This document shows, piece after piece, positions 48,061 to 57,205 of a DNA stretch of 64,000 nucleotides. The notes under the pieces were generated by a model. The model was not told the origin of the DNA. It was given only the letters and a program-made list of their open reading frames with translations, and made no database searches. Origin of the DNA: Flavobacterium kayseriense (GTDB lineage: Bacteria; Bacteroidota; Bacteroidia; Flavobacteriales; Flavobacteriaceae); assembly GCF_014305095.1 (NCBI RefSeq), contig NZ_JACRUI010000004.1:310001-374000 (forward strand), written 5' to 3'. The translations under genes and the position numbers were made by a program. Position 1 is the first letter of the stretch, and each line of letters begins with the position of its first letter.

Positions 48061-51000
48061 ATGAAAAAAACATTATTATTTCTATTTTTCATTTTTTCAA
48101 GCTTTTGTTTTTCTCAAGAAATCTGCAACAACGGTTTAGATGACGATGGAGACGGAAAAATAGACTTAAACGATAGTGATTGCAATTGTAACAATTCTGC
48201 AATAACTTCACTTTTACCAAATCATTCTTTTGAAGAAAAAACAAGCTGTCCTCAAAATTACAATGATATTGCTACATTTAATAATTGGTCAAAAGGAACT
48301 ATCCCATCTCCAGACTATATAAATGCCGATTGTTCTCTTTTTAATGAGATTTACAAAAAAAATCTTCAAAATTTCCCTGATGGCAAAGGAATTGTGAGAG
48401 CTGTTTATAAAAACAATAAGAAAGAATATCTAGCTACTAAATTACCAACACCATTACTTTCGGGAGTAAACTATCAATTAACATTGAATATAGCTACACT
48501 AATGAGTATCGAAACATCGAACTTAAGCAAAAATTTTGATTTTAACTTTTTACACCCCACCTACGTAACACTTTATGGATGCAACAACAAAAATAATTTA
48601 CTATTATCTACCACTACTGACCCAAGTTCATTTGACTCTTCTTGGATTGAAATTGGAAAAGTGCTCTATCAGCCTCAGACCATTTGGAGTGAAATAACAC
48701 TTAGTTTTACTACAAATATTGATATTAACGCCATCATGCTTGGGCCAGAGAAAGTTTTACCACCGTCATTTAATACAGAATATGAACCATCATTCTTATA
48801 TGATAACTTAATATTAAATACAGCTGAAAAGTATGGTGTCACTATTAATCAATCTGGTAATTTTTGCAATAATGATTTAATATTGACGGCTAACCTGAAT
48901 AAAACTTTTAGTTTAGCAACAGCGTTCCAGTGGTATCAAAATGGTATCGCTATAAACGGAGCGAACAATAAATCATATTCAATTCCCTCAATCAAAACAA
49001 ATCTAGGAGAATACACGGTAAAAGTTACTGATGGAAATGATTGCTATATTAGTTCAAAATTAACTATCAACAATTATATTCCTAATCCATCTGTCACAGT
49101 AATTCAGCCTAATTGTCAAGATACAAATGGTTACATTAAAGTTAATGCTCCTGGAATTGAAAATAGTTTTGAAAAAGGTTTGCCTTTGCTTTCAGAAGAC
49201 TATTATATTTCAAAAGATTTAGTTTGGCAAACAGATGCCAATTTTATCACAAAGGAATATGGTAAATATTATATCCAAACAAGAACCGCTTCAGGTTGTA
49301 TTTCTACACCTACAATTGTAACAATAAATCCTCCAATATTACTAAACACACCCTCATTCTCAATAATTCAACCAACTTGCAGTTCTAGTGGAACTATCAC
49401 TATAACATCACCAGCGTCGCAATTTAGTTTTGATAATGGTTTGACTTGGCAAAACAATGCCACCAAAACAAATTTACCTGAAGGTAATTACTTGCTTAAA
49501 ATAAAAAATAGTAGCGGTTGTGAATCCTATTCACAAAGTGTTTTTCTTTTTCCATTTTATATTGAATACCCCACTTTTACATCAACAGCGCCATTATGCA
49601 ATATAGGTGGAACTATAACAATTACTACAATTGCTTCAGAGTATAGTTTTGACAATGGTAAAACATGGAGTACTAATCCAACTGCTACAAATTTGCTCCC
49701 TGGAGCCTATTATATGAAAATAAAAAATGAATCTGGGTGTGAATCGCAATCTTCCATTCATCCTATTTATTTTGAAAAATATTATGCTACCTATCCAGAA
49801 TTCAAATTTATCCAACCAAACACATGTGGTGAAACTGGAAGTATTACTTTTTTAAAATCTTCATATCAATATAGTATTGACGGAGGACAAACATGGTTAG
49901 AAACACCAATCTTCACTAATTTGCAAGTTGGTAATTATGTACTAAAAACAAAAAACGAACTTAATTGTGAATCACTAGCCAGCACAGTTAAAATAAATTC
50001 ATACATCCCAAAACCAACTTATACTATTGTAAAGCCTCAGTGTCAAACAAACGGGAGTATTACCATAAACACAATTGCAGCATTTTATAGTTTTGATGAT
50101 GGTGTAACATGGGAAGTCAATCCTACTAAGTCGGATTTACCTTCAGGAATGTATCCAGTTAAGATTAAAAATGCATTAGGTTGTGAATCTGATGTTGAAT
50201 ATGTAGAGTTACCTGCTTTTTATTTTGATGAACCTACATACAAAATAACAAATCCAAATTGTGAAACTGAATCAAAATGGAGAATTACCATTACAACTCC
50301 TGCAGCATTTTATAGTTCCGACGGCGGAGTAACATGGAGTACAAATCCTAGCTTTTCGAATCTAGTTTACGGAACGTACTTCTTGAAAATTAAAAATGAT
50401 CTAGGATGCGAATCAAAAAATAATTTCGTAGTTATAAATAATGAATATTACTTAGATCCTCCTGAATATTCTGTTGTACAACCAACATGCACTACTTCAG
50501 GAAGTGTTACTATTACAACTCCAGCGGCATTTTATAGTTTTGATGATGGTGCAACATGGAGTACAAATCCAACCTACGTTCACTATTCCCAGGGCTCTAT
50601 TAGTGCTTATCTTAGGATTAAAAATGAGTCAGGTTGTATCAGTAAATATAACTGGTTCTATATTGATCAGAATCTTCTTCCAGACCCAACATATTCTATG
50701 GTACAACCAACATCCTGTGATGATAATGCAGTAGGCAGCATTACTATAACAAGTTCAGCCGATTTTTATAGTTTTAATAATGGAAATAGTTGGAGTACTA
50801 ATCCTACTGCTACAAACTTACCAGTAGGTTTTAAATATCAACTAAAAACAAAAAATAAAGAAGGATGTGAATCAGGAGCTCCTACGGTAGAATTTACTCC
50901 TGTTAAAATAAAGGAGGCTGAATACATAGCTATCTATCCAACTTGTGAAAGAGCGGGAAGTATTACAATCACGACACCAGCGCCTTTTTACAGTTTCGAT

Positions 51001-53916
51001 GGTGGAGAAACCTGGGGTACCAACCCTGTTGCTACAAATTTACCACTTGGTTACTATTATCCTAAAATAAAAAACGAATCTGGATGCATATCTGAAACAA
51101 GATATTCTGTTGTTTTCAATGAATATTACATAACAGGATTTCAGGTAGAAGCAACTCAACCTACTTGCGAATCTGGCAACAAGGGTACTATTACAATAGA
51201 TCCCCTTTTTGATCAATACAGTTTTGATGGTGGTAGAACCTGGAGTCAATACAATACAGCATCAAATTTATTTCCAGGAGATTACACAATTAGGGTCAAG
51301 GATAACCTCGGTTGCCAATCTTGGTATAGAAGTGTAACACTTTATGCTTTTTATTTACCTAAACCAAATTACACATCAACTGCCCCAATATGTGGAACAG
51401 GGGGAAGTATTACTATAACAACTACATCAGCCTTTTATAGCTTTGATAATGGAGAAACATGGGGAACAAATCCAACTAAAAAAGATTTAGAGGAAGGATT
51501 TTATACTATAAAAATTAAAAATGAATTAGGATGCGAATCTTATCCACAAAACATTTATGTTCCAAAATTTTACCTGAATAAACCATTGTTCTCTATTACG
51601 CAACCTGATTGCGAAGCATTAGGTAAAATAACTTTTACAACAAATGCTGCAGCATACAGCATCGATAATGGTATTACTTGGTCAGCGATCGCTACATTTA
51701 CCAATTTAAATTCTGGAAATTATTATTTAAAAATTAAAAACAATTTAGGCTGCGAATCAAATTATGAATCAGCTTATCTTTACAATGTAAATATTCCGGC
51801 GCAAACACCAACTATTTCAGTGGAACAGCCGAGTAGTTGCACAAATTCCAAAGGAAAAATAACCATAAGTACTACTGCTAATCTATACAGTTTTGATAAT
51901 GGAATTACGTGGTCTGCTACTCCAACTGCTATAGATTTAACCACGGGTGATTATTTCATCAAAATTAAAAATAGTATTAATGGTTGCCAATCTCTTTCTG
52001 TCAAAGCTACTATCAACCCTCCTTTAGACGCAATAAGTATACCTAATTACACCATTTCTCAACCAACAAGTTGTGCTAATCCCTTTGGATTAATTAGCAT
52101 CACAACAGTTGCTTCTGAATACAGTTTTAATAATGGTTTAAGTTGGACAAAGAATGCTAATTCTAGTAACTTGCCCTCTGGTTTATACAAGATCAAGATT
52201 AAAAATGCAGCAGGTTGCGAATCAGAAGCAGTTATAATTCAAATAATTAGACCTACTGATTATCCTGAATTACCAACCACCACAATATTACAACCAAACT
52301 GTTTAAACCCAAAAGGACTTATTACTATAACAAGTGTTGGTAGTCAATATAGTTTTGATAATGGTTTAACTTGGAGTTTAAACCCAACATCTGGTTATTT
52401 GAGCTCTGGCGATTACTTGGTTAAAATTAAGAATGCAGCTGGATGTATCTCTGAAGCATCAACGTCCATCGTAATTCCATTCATTGATTTCCCTGCAAGA
52501 CCTGTAGCTTTTTCTCCCCAAACCTTTTGCATCCAACATAATGCAACAATCAACAATATTACAGTAAGTGGCCAAAACATAAAATGGTTTAATGCTTTGA
52601 CGAATGGAACGGTTTTACCAAACACAACAGAACTGCAAAACGGAATCACCTATTATGCTTCACAAACGATTGACGGTTGTGAAAGTGATAGAGCTGCTAT
52701 TTTTATAAATATTCAAAATACACCTACACCAACTGCAGACGCTAATCAAAGTTTTTGTAGTACACAAAATGCTAAATTGAGCGATATTGCCATTACGGGA
52801 ATCAATATAAAATGGTACGATGCTTCTAATACTGCATTACCAAACACCACTCTAATCGCTGACAATACCATTTACTACGCGTCACAAACCGTGAATAGTT
52901 GTGAAAGTGTCAATAAGCTTGCAGTAAGCACCTTTTTAATCAATACGTTGAATGCAACCAATTACTCGGTAGAATTTTGTGATGAAGATAATGATGGAAA
53001 AGAAACTTTAAACCTTCCGACCTACAACCAAAAATTGATTATAAATCCTACAGGCAATAGCTTTTCTTATTATAATTCTTTTGCAGCTGCTGAAAATAAA
53101 ATAGTAAATAGTCAAATCAATTCTATCAATAATTTTATTTTACCAATAGGTTCACAAACCTTATTTGTCCGTATCGACTCTCATAACGGTTGTCATCAAG
53201 TAGTTGAATTAAATCTGACATTGTATACTAAACCTATTATTCCTATTCAAGATCTAATGCCGATTTGCGAAGGAAGTTCGATTACAATAAATGCAGGAAA
53301 CGGTCACGACAATTACCTATGGTCAACTGGTGAAACTTCGCCAACAATCCTAATTCAAAATCCTGGTAATTATTCGGTAACGGTCACTAACAACTACAAT
53401 ACTATTTCTTGTTCTAGTACTAAAAATTTTACTGTAAATAAATCTACTGTTGCCTTCATAACTGGTATCGAAACACAAGATTGGACCGATAATCAAAATA
53501 CCATCAAAGTGTTTGTAACTGGACAAGGTAATTATGAATACTCACTTGACGGAACCAATTTTCAAGACAATAATGAATTTATGAACATTATTACCGGAAA
53601 ATACATGGTTCATGTACGAGATAAAAATGGTTGCGGCACGGTCACTGAGGAGGTGAATTTATTAATGTATCCAAAATTTTTCACTCCTAATGGTGATGGA
53701 TATAATGATACTTGGAGTATACGATTCTCTGAAAATGAACCGCAATTATCAGTTAAAATATTTGATCGATACGGTAAGCTAATAACTGTACTTAATCAAA
53801 ACCAAGTCTGGAACGGAACCTATAATGGGCAACTGATTCCTGCAACTGATTATTGGTTTGTAGTAAATTGGGCAGATGGAAAAGAATACAAAGGCCATTT
53901 TAGCTTGAAGCGCTAA
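48061..53916 (+). CDS. giant SprB-repeat surface adhesin B with T9SS type B signal
   Basis: 1951 residues from the ATG at 48061 (signal KKTLLFLFFIFSSFCFSQ). A short calcium-loop-like start (DDDGDGKIDLNDSDC) and a unique N-terminal domain of about 270 residues, unlike adhesin A, give way to an Ig-like part (FQWYQNGIAINGANNKSYSI) and 15 SprB-type repeats. It then follows adhesin A module by module: the two Cys modules (QTFCIQHNATINNI), a CDEDNDGKE module and a C-terminal signal almost identical in DNA. Predicted cell-surface protein exported by the T9SS. The sequence supports paralogy by tandem duplication. Confidence 0.85.
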   Translation: MKKTLLFLFFIFSSFCFSQEICNNGLDDDGDGKIDLNDSDCNCNNSAITSLLPNHSFEEKTSCPQNYNDIATFNNWSKGTIPSPDYINADCSLFNEIYKKNLQNFPDGKGIVRAVYKNNKKEYLATKLPTPLLSGVNYQLTLNIATLMSIETSNLSKNFDFNFLHPTYVTLYGCNNKNNLLLSTTTDPSSFDSSWIEIGKVLYQPQTIWSEITLSFTTNIDINAIMLGPEKVLPPSFNTEYEPSFLYDNLILNTAEKYGVTINQSGNFCNNDLILTANLNKTFSLATAFQWYQNGIAINGANNKSYSIPSIKTNLGEYTVKVTDGNDCYISSKLTINNYIPNPSVTVIQPNCQDTNGYIKVNAPGIENSFEKGLPLLSEDYYISKDLVWQTDANFITKEYGKYYIQTRTASGCISTPTIVTINPPILLNTPSFSIIQPTCSSSGTITITSPASQFSFDNGLTWQNNATKTNLPEGNYLLKIKNSSGCESYSQSVFLFPFYIEYPTFTSTAPLCNIGGTITITTIASEYSFDNGKTWSTNPTATNLLPGAYYMKIKNESGCESQSSIHPIYFEKYYATYPEFKFIQPNTCGETGSITFLKSSYQYSIDGGQTWLETPIFTNLQVGNYVLKTKNELNCESLASTVKINSYIPKPTYTIVKPQCQTNGSITINTIAAFYSFDDGVTWEVNPTKSDLPSGMYPVKIKNALGCESDVEYVELPAFYFDEPTYKITNPNCETESKWRITITTPAAFYSSDGGVTWSTNPSFSNLVYGTYFLKIKNDLGCESKNNFVVINNEYYLDPPEYSVVQPTCTTSGSVTITTPAAFYSFDDGATWSTNPTYVHYSQGSISAYLRIKNESGCISKYNWFYIDQNLLPDPTYSMVQPTSCDDNAVGSITITSSADFYSFNNGNSWSTNPTATNLPVGFKYQLKTKNKEGCESGAPTVEFTPVKIKEAEYIAIYPTCERAGSITITTPAPFYSFDGGETWGTNPVATNLPLGYYYPKIKNESGCISETRYSVVFNEYYITGFQVEATQPTCESGNKGTITIDPLFDQYSFDGGRTWSQYNTASNLFPGDYTIRVKDNLGCQSWYRSVTLYAFYLPKPNYTSTAPICGTGGSITITTTSAFYSFDNGETWGTNPTKKDLEEGFYTIKIKNELGCESYPQNIYVPKFYLNKPLFSITQPDCEALGKITFTTNAAAYSIDNGITWSAIATFTNLNSGNYYLKIKNNLGCESNYESAYLYNVNIPAQTPTISVEQPSSCTNSKGKITISTTANLYSFDNGITWSATPTAIDLTTGDYFIKIKNSINGCQSLSVKATINPPLDAISIPNYTISQPTSCANPFGLISITTVASEYSFNNGLSWTKNANSSNLPSGLYKIKIKNAAGCESEAVIIQIIRPTDYPELPTTTILQPNCLNPKGLITITSVGSQYSFDNGLTWSLNPTSGYLSSGDYLVKIKNAAGCISEASTSIVIPFIDFPARPVAFSPQTFCIQHNATINNITVSGQNIKWFNALTNGTVLPNTTELQNGITYYASQTIDGCESDRAAIFINIQNTPTPTADANQSFCSTQNAKLSDIAITGINIKWYDASNTALPNTTLIADNTIYYASQTVNSCESVNKLAVSTFLINTLNATNYSVEFCDEDNDGKETLNLPTYNQKLIINPTGNSFSYYNSFAAAENKIVNSQINSINNFILPIGSQTLFVRIDSHNGCHQVVELNLTLYTKPIIPIQDLMPICEGSSITINAGNGHDNYLWSTGETSPTILIQNPGNYSVTVTNNYNTISCSSTKNFTVNKSTVAFITGIETQDWTDNQNTIKVFVTGQGNYEYSLDGTNFQDNNEFMNIITGKYMVHVRDKNGCGTVTEEVNLLMYPKFFTPNGDGYNDTWSIRFSENEPQLSVKIFDRYGKLITVLNQNQVWNGTYNGQLIPATDYWFVVNWADGKEYKGHFSLKR
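49090..52490 (+). repeat. SprB-type repeat array in adhesin B (about 15 units)
   Basis: Same unit plan as adhesin A: YSFDxGxTWxTNP... KIKNxxGCES. By eye there are 15 units including one degenerate first unit near 49100. Many have GCES where adhesin A has GCxS with V, T or I, which hints that each array has homogenised separately. Confidence 0.8.
53599..53916 (+). repeat. near-identical 318-bp C-terminal signal segment, copy B
   Basis: Partner of 47436-47753. Differences seen: CGCTTT to CGATTC, CGG to TGG, GGT to GGC, CTG to TTG and the last codon CGA to CGC. Confidence 0.9.
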
Positions 53917-54035
53917 AGTCATTGCTGAAATCTGGAAGTTTATACAGTAGTACTTCTAAATTTGACTTTTATTTATGAAATCAAGAAAGTTGAAGTTCCA
54001 ATATTTTTGGTATTTTTACAAAAACAAATTTACAC

Positions 54036-55625
54036 ATGCCAACAGACTGTATCAGCTATCAAGATTCTGGATATTTTTCTCCTTTGATGAATGATTATTT
54101 GAATCAAAAAGATACGCTAAACAAACTATATAATCGATTCCCTACTTTAGAAAATTTTGGAAAGCAATTACAAGAAAAGTCAGCAAATTTCTCCAATGGA
54201 AATAGAGCACTCCTTGTAAAAGCATTACAAGAACAATATTCTAAGATCAATATTTCGGATTTAACTGCGCAAAACATTAATTTGTTACAGTCAACCCATA
54301 CCTTTACAATAACCACGGGACACCAACTAAATTTGTTTAGCGGTCCCTTGTATTTTTTGTACAAAATCATCTCTACCATTAACCTCACTAAAGAGTTAAA
54401 AGCCAAATACCCGGACAACGATTTTGTACCCATTTACTGGATGGCAACAGAAGACCATGATTTTGAAGAAATTAATTATTTTAATTTTAAAGGTAAAAAA
54501 TTTCGATGGAACAAGGAAAGTACAGGACCTGTAGGCCGATTATCAACGGAAGGTTTAAGTGAATTTTTCGATATTTACCAGCAAGAGTTAGGCACAAGCA
54601 CTAATGCAGAACAATTAAAAAAAATATTTACAAAGTCGTATTTAGAGCATGATAATTTAGCTGATGCAACGCGTTATTTAGCCAATGCTTTATTTGGAGA
54701 CTTCGGTCTAGTTATTCTAGATGCCGATAGCACTGACTTAAAACGCAGTTTCATCCCGTTTGTAAAAGATGAACTTGTACAGCATACATCCCATAAAGCA
54801 GTTTTAGAGACGACAGAACAACTTCAAGAATACAACATACAAGTTAACCCTCGTGAAATTAACTTGTTTTATATTGAGGACACGGTAAGAGAACGTATTA
54901 TATTAGAAAATGATGTTTACAAAATAAATAATACTAAGCAAGAGTTTAGTCTTGAACAAATTTTAGTCTTATTGGAAAGTAATCCAGAGCGCTTTAGCCC
55001 TAATGTTATCATGAGACCATTGTATCAGGAGGTAATTCTGCCTAATCTTTGTTATATCGGTGGAGGTGGTGAAATTGCCTACTGGCTAGAACTAAAATCT
55101 TTTTTTGATGCAGTAAAAGTTACTTTTCCAATGCTATTGGTACGAAATTCAGTGCTATTAGCCACCGAAAAGCAGGCTAAAAAAGCAGACAAACTAAATT
55201 TAAATTGGACAGATTTATTTTCGAAACAAATGAATTTAGTGAACAAGAAAACAGCTCAATTATCTGCGTTTTCAATAGATATGTCCCCGCTAAAAGAACA
55301 GTTAAAACAACAGTTTGAAACTTTACACCTCATAACAGAGCAAACAGACACCTCATTTGTAGGTGCCGTCAAAGCACAAGAGACAAAACAACTAAAGGGT
55401 TTAGATAATTTAGAAAAACGCTTATTAAGAGCTCAAAAACGAAAATTAGCAGACGTTTTAGAACGTGTAACCGATTTACAGAACGAACTTTTCCCAAATA
55501 AAAGCTTGCAAGAGAGACAAACTAATTTCTCAGAATTTTATTTGGAAAATGGCGAAAAGCTAATTTCTACATTACTGAAGCAGTTAAAACCGTTAGACCA
55601 AAATTTCACAATCACAATTCTGTAA
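54036..55625 (+). CDS. bshC: bacillithiol biosynthesis cysteine-adding enzyme BshC
   Basis: 529 residues, full length. It adds cysteine to glucosaminyl-malate in the last step of bacillithiol synthesis, the thiol used by Bacteroidota and Firmicutes. FTITTGHQLNLFSGPLYFLYKI, PIYWMATEDHDFEEIN, RPLYQEVILPNLCYIGGGGEIAYWLELK and the coiled C-terminus are family signatures. It is followed 75 bp later by ndk. Confidence 0.95.
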   Translation: MPTDCISYQDSGYFSPLMNDYLNQKDTLNKLYNRFPTLENFGKQLQEKSANFSNGNRALLVKALQEQYSKINISDLTAQNINLLQSTHTFTITTGHQLNLFSGPLYFLYKIISTINLTKELKAKYPDNDFVPIYWMATEDHDFEEINYFNFKGKKFRWNKESTGPVGRLSTEGLSEFFDIYQQELGTSTNAEQLKKIFTKSYLEHDNLADATRYLANALFGDFGLVILDADSTDLKRSFIPFVKDELVQHTSHKAVLETTEQLQEYNIQVNPREINLFYIEDTVRERIILENDVYKINNTKQEFSLEQILVLLESNPERFSPNVIMRPLYQEVILPNLCYIGGGGEIAYWLELKSFFDAVKVTFPMLLVRNSVLLATEKQAKKADKLNLNWTDLFSKQMNLVNKKTAQLSAFSIDMSPLKEQLKQQFETLHLITEQTDTSFVGAVKAQETKQLKGLDNLEKRLLRAQKRKLADVLERVTDLQNELFPNKSLQERQTNFSEFYLENGEKLISTLLKQLKPLDQNFTITIL

Positions 55626-55666
55626 TTTGAACTAAAATTTTAGCAACAATTCTAATAAAAAAATAG

Positions 55667-55674
55667 TATTTTTG
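55667..55674 (+). promoter_or_regulatory. Bacteroidota -7 element of ndk (TATTTTTG)
   Basis: Exact TAnnTTTG, 26 bp before the ndk ATG. Confidence 0.6.
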
Positions 55675-55700
55675 CCCAAAATATAAAAATAAACAAAAAA

Positions 55701-56120
55701 ATGGCTACTAATAGAACTTTTACAATGATCAAGCCTGATGCTGTTGCTAACGGACACATCGGAAACATTCTTGCAATGATTACAAATGCAGGTTTCAAAA
55801 TCGTTTCTTTAAAATTAACACAACTTACAGTTGCTGACGCTCAAGCATTTTATGCTGTTCACGCTGCTAGACCTTTTTACGGTGAATTAGTTGAATTCAT
55901 GTCAAGAGGACCAATCGTTGCTGCTATTTTAGAAAAAGATAACGCAGTAGAAGATTTCAGAACTTTAATTGGAGCTACAAATCCAGCTGAGGCTGCTGAA
56001 GGAACTATCCGTAAAGCATACGCTACTTCAATTGGAGAAAATGCAGTACACGGTTCTGATAGTGATGAGAACGCAGCTATCGAAGGTGCTTTCCATTTTG
56101 CTGGAAGAGAGCAGTTCTAA
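55701..56120 (+). CDS. ndk: nucleoside diphosphate kinase
   Basis: 139 residues. Transfers phosphate between nucleoside di- and triphosphates via the phospho-His H117 in [26 protein letters not shown] at the start, and the REQF C-terminus is usual. Own promoter and terminator. Confidence 0.97.
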   Translation: MATNRTFTMIKPDAVANGHIGNILAMITNAGFKIVSLKLTQLTVADAQAFYAVHAARPFYGELVEFMSRGPIVAAILEKDNAVEDFRTLIGATNPAEAAEGTIRKAYATSIGENAVHGSDSDENAAIEGAFHFAGREQF

Positions 56121-56177
56121 TATATTGCTAAACATACATGGTTTTTAAAGTCAAATTTAAAAATCTACAATATTAAT

Positions 56178-56210
56178 AATCCCGTCTGCACGAGCATGAC
56201 GGGATTTTTT
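56178..56210 (+). terminator. Rho-independent terminator of ndk
   Basis: Stem AATCCCGTC (56178-56186) with GACGGGATT (56198-56206) and a T6 run. Confidence 0.9.
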
Positions 56211-56235
56211 ATAAAACAAACTTTCGTTTAAATTC

Positions 56236-56532
56236 TTATCTCAAAACGACATCTTTAACAACATCGCGGCGTAATTCCTCATTAATCATCGTAATAATTT
56301 TTGATTTACCATGACTCAACTCTTCCCTTAAAACCGCCGATGTCAGCTCTACATAAAGTGTACTTCCTTTTAACACTACATTGCGCGTATAACTATTCAC
56401 GCCATTTCCCATTAAATTACTCCAGGCATCTTTAACATCTATTTGATCCATGCCGGGTTGTAACTTATTAACTTGAATAATCTGTTTCAACACATCACCC
56501 ACCGTACTCTGATTACTTAGTCTTTTCGCCAT
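56236..56532 (-). CDS. DUF721 protein (DciA-like helicase loader candidate)
   Basis: 98 residues in the DUF721 family, members of which (DciA) load the replicative helicase in many bacteria lacking DnaC. The N-terminal TVGDVLKQIIQVNKLQPGMDQ and the core VVLKGSTLYVELTSAVLREELSH fit. Its first 20 bp overlap the 3' end of the upstream lipoprotein gene, so translation is probably coupled. Helicase loading is inferred from the family. Confidence 0.8.
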   Translation of the reverse strand: MAKRLSNQSTVGDVLKQIIQVNKLQPGMDQIDVKDAWSNLMGNGVNSYTRNVVLKGSTLYVELTSAVLREELSHGKSKIITMINEELRRDVVKDVVLR

Positions 56533-56953
56533 CTCCTAATAAATTTATTGCTTCTGTTTTCTTGTAATGATATTCTTTTTTATCGGCATTTACCACCACT
56601 AATTCTGCATCAGTAAGCGTTACAATTTCCTCACTCCATTTCATAAATGGAGTTTTATAATCCAAAAACACCTGATCATCTACAAAACGAACCGCTACCG
56701 CTTCCTGAGTATCATTCACTAAAAAAGTCCCGTTTAATTGCGGCATAACTTTCTTTCTAAATCCTGAGTTATCTTTAATATCAAAAAAATCATAGGTTTC
56801 ATTCATCTTATAATCCTTGTCATCCCCTTTATCAAAAACTACTTTTTCTATCTCCCAATAGCCATTAATTTTAGCAATATCAGTAGGCTCAATTTTTTGC
56901 TTGCAGGCAATAAACAATAAGGAAATAAATAAAATTTTAAAACTACTTTTCAT
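56513..56953 (-). CDS. small lipoprotein, lipocalin-like
   Basis: 146 residues from the ATG at 56953; a TTG two codons earlier is less likely. Lipobox LLFIAC (C17). The body NGYWEIEKVVFDKGDDKDYKMNETYDFF ... EEIVTLTDAELVVV has the strand pattern of lipocalin-like proteins of Bacteroidota. Function unknown. It overlaps the DUF721 gene. Confidence 0.65.
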   Translation of the reverse strand: MKSSFKILFISLLFIACKQKIEPTDIAKINGYWEIEKVVFDKGDDKDYKMNETYDFFDIKDNSGFRKKVMPQLNGTFLVNDTQEAVAVRFVDDQVFLDYKTPFMKWSEEIVTLTDAELVVVNADKKEYHYKKTEAINLLGDGEKTK

Positions 56954-56989
56954 GTGCAATACTATTTAAATATATAACTATAATTTTTA

Positions 56990-57080
56990 GGAGCTATTTC
57001 CCGCTGTTCGCTGTATCCTCGTGTTAATTGTTCCATTCTTCCACAATCAACACTCGGGATGCCGCTTCCATCAGGGCTAG
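56990..57080 (-). ncRNA. structured intergenic element, Flavo-1 RNA-like, copy 2
   Basis: The minus strand reads TAGCCCTGATGGAAGCGGC then ATCC, an inner stem-loop built on GTGTTGATTGTGGAAG / CTTCCAC-type pairing, and then GGATACAGCGAACAGCGGGA followed by AATAGCTCC. Its 5' and 3' ends match the copy at 29583-29652 while the inner hairpin differs, as expected for a structured RNA with a variable arm. It lies 36 bp upstream of the lipocalin-like gene on the same strand. The rest of the gap to 57205 shows nothing else. Confidence 0.55.
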
Positions 57081-57205
57081 GAAATCCCGGTACATAACAT
57101 CTTTATCCTTTTACAAAGTTACTCTTAAAAAGGGCAAAGCAAAAGAAAAATACATTAAACTATTTTAGCTATTTTTGATCAAAGCAAAAAATAACCGTAT
57201 ACCAA

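Noticed and set aside
42330..52490. Repeat blocks considered as CRISPR or satellite DNA
   Set aside because: The period is about 220 bp, in frame, and diverged in DNA while conserved in protein; they are coding SprB-type repeats.
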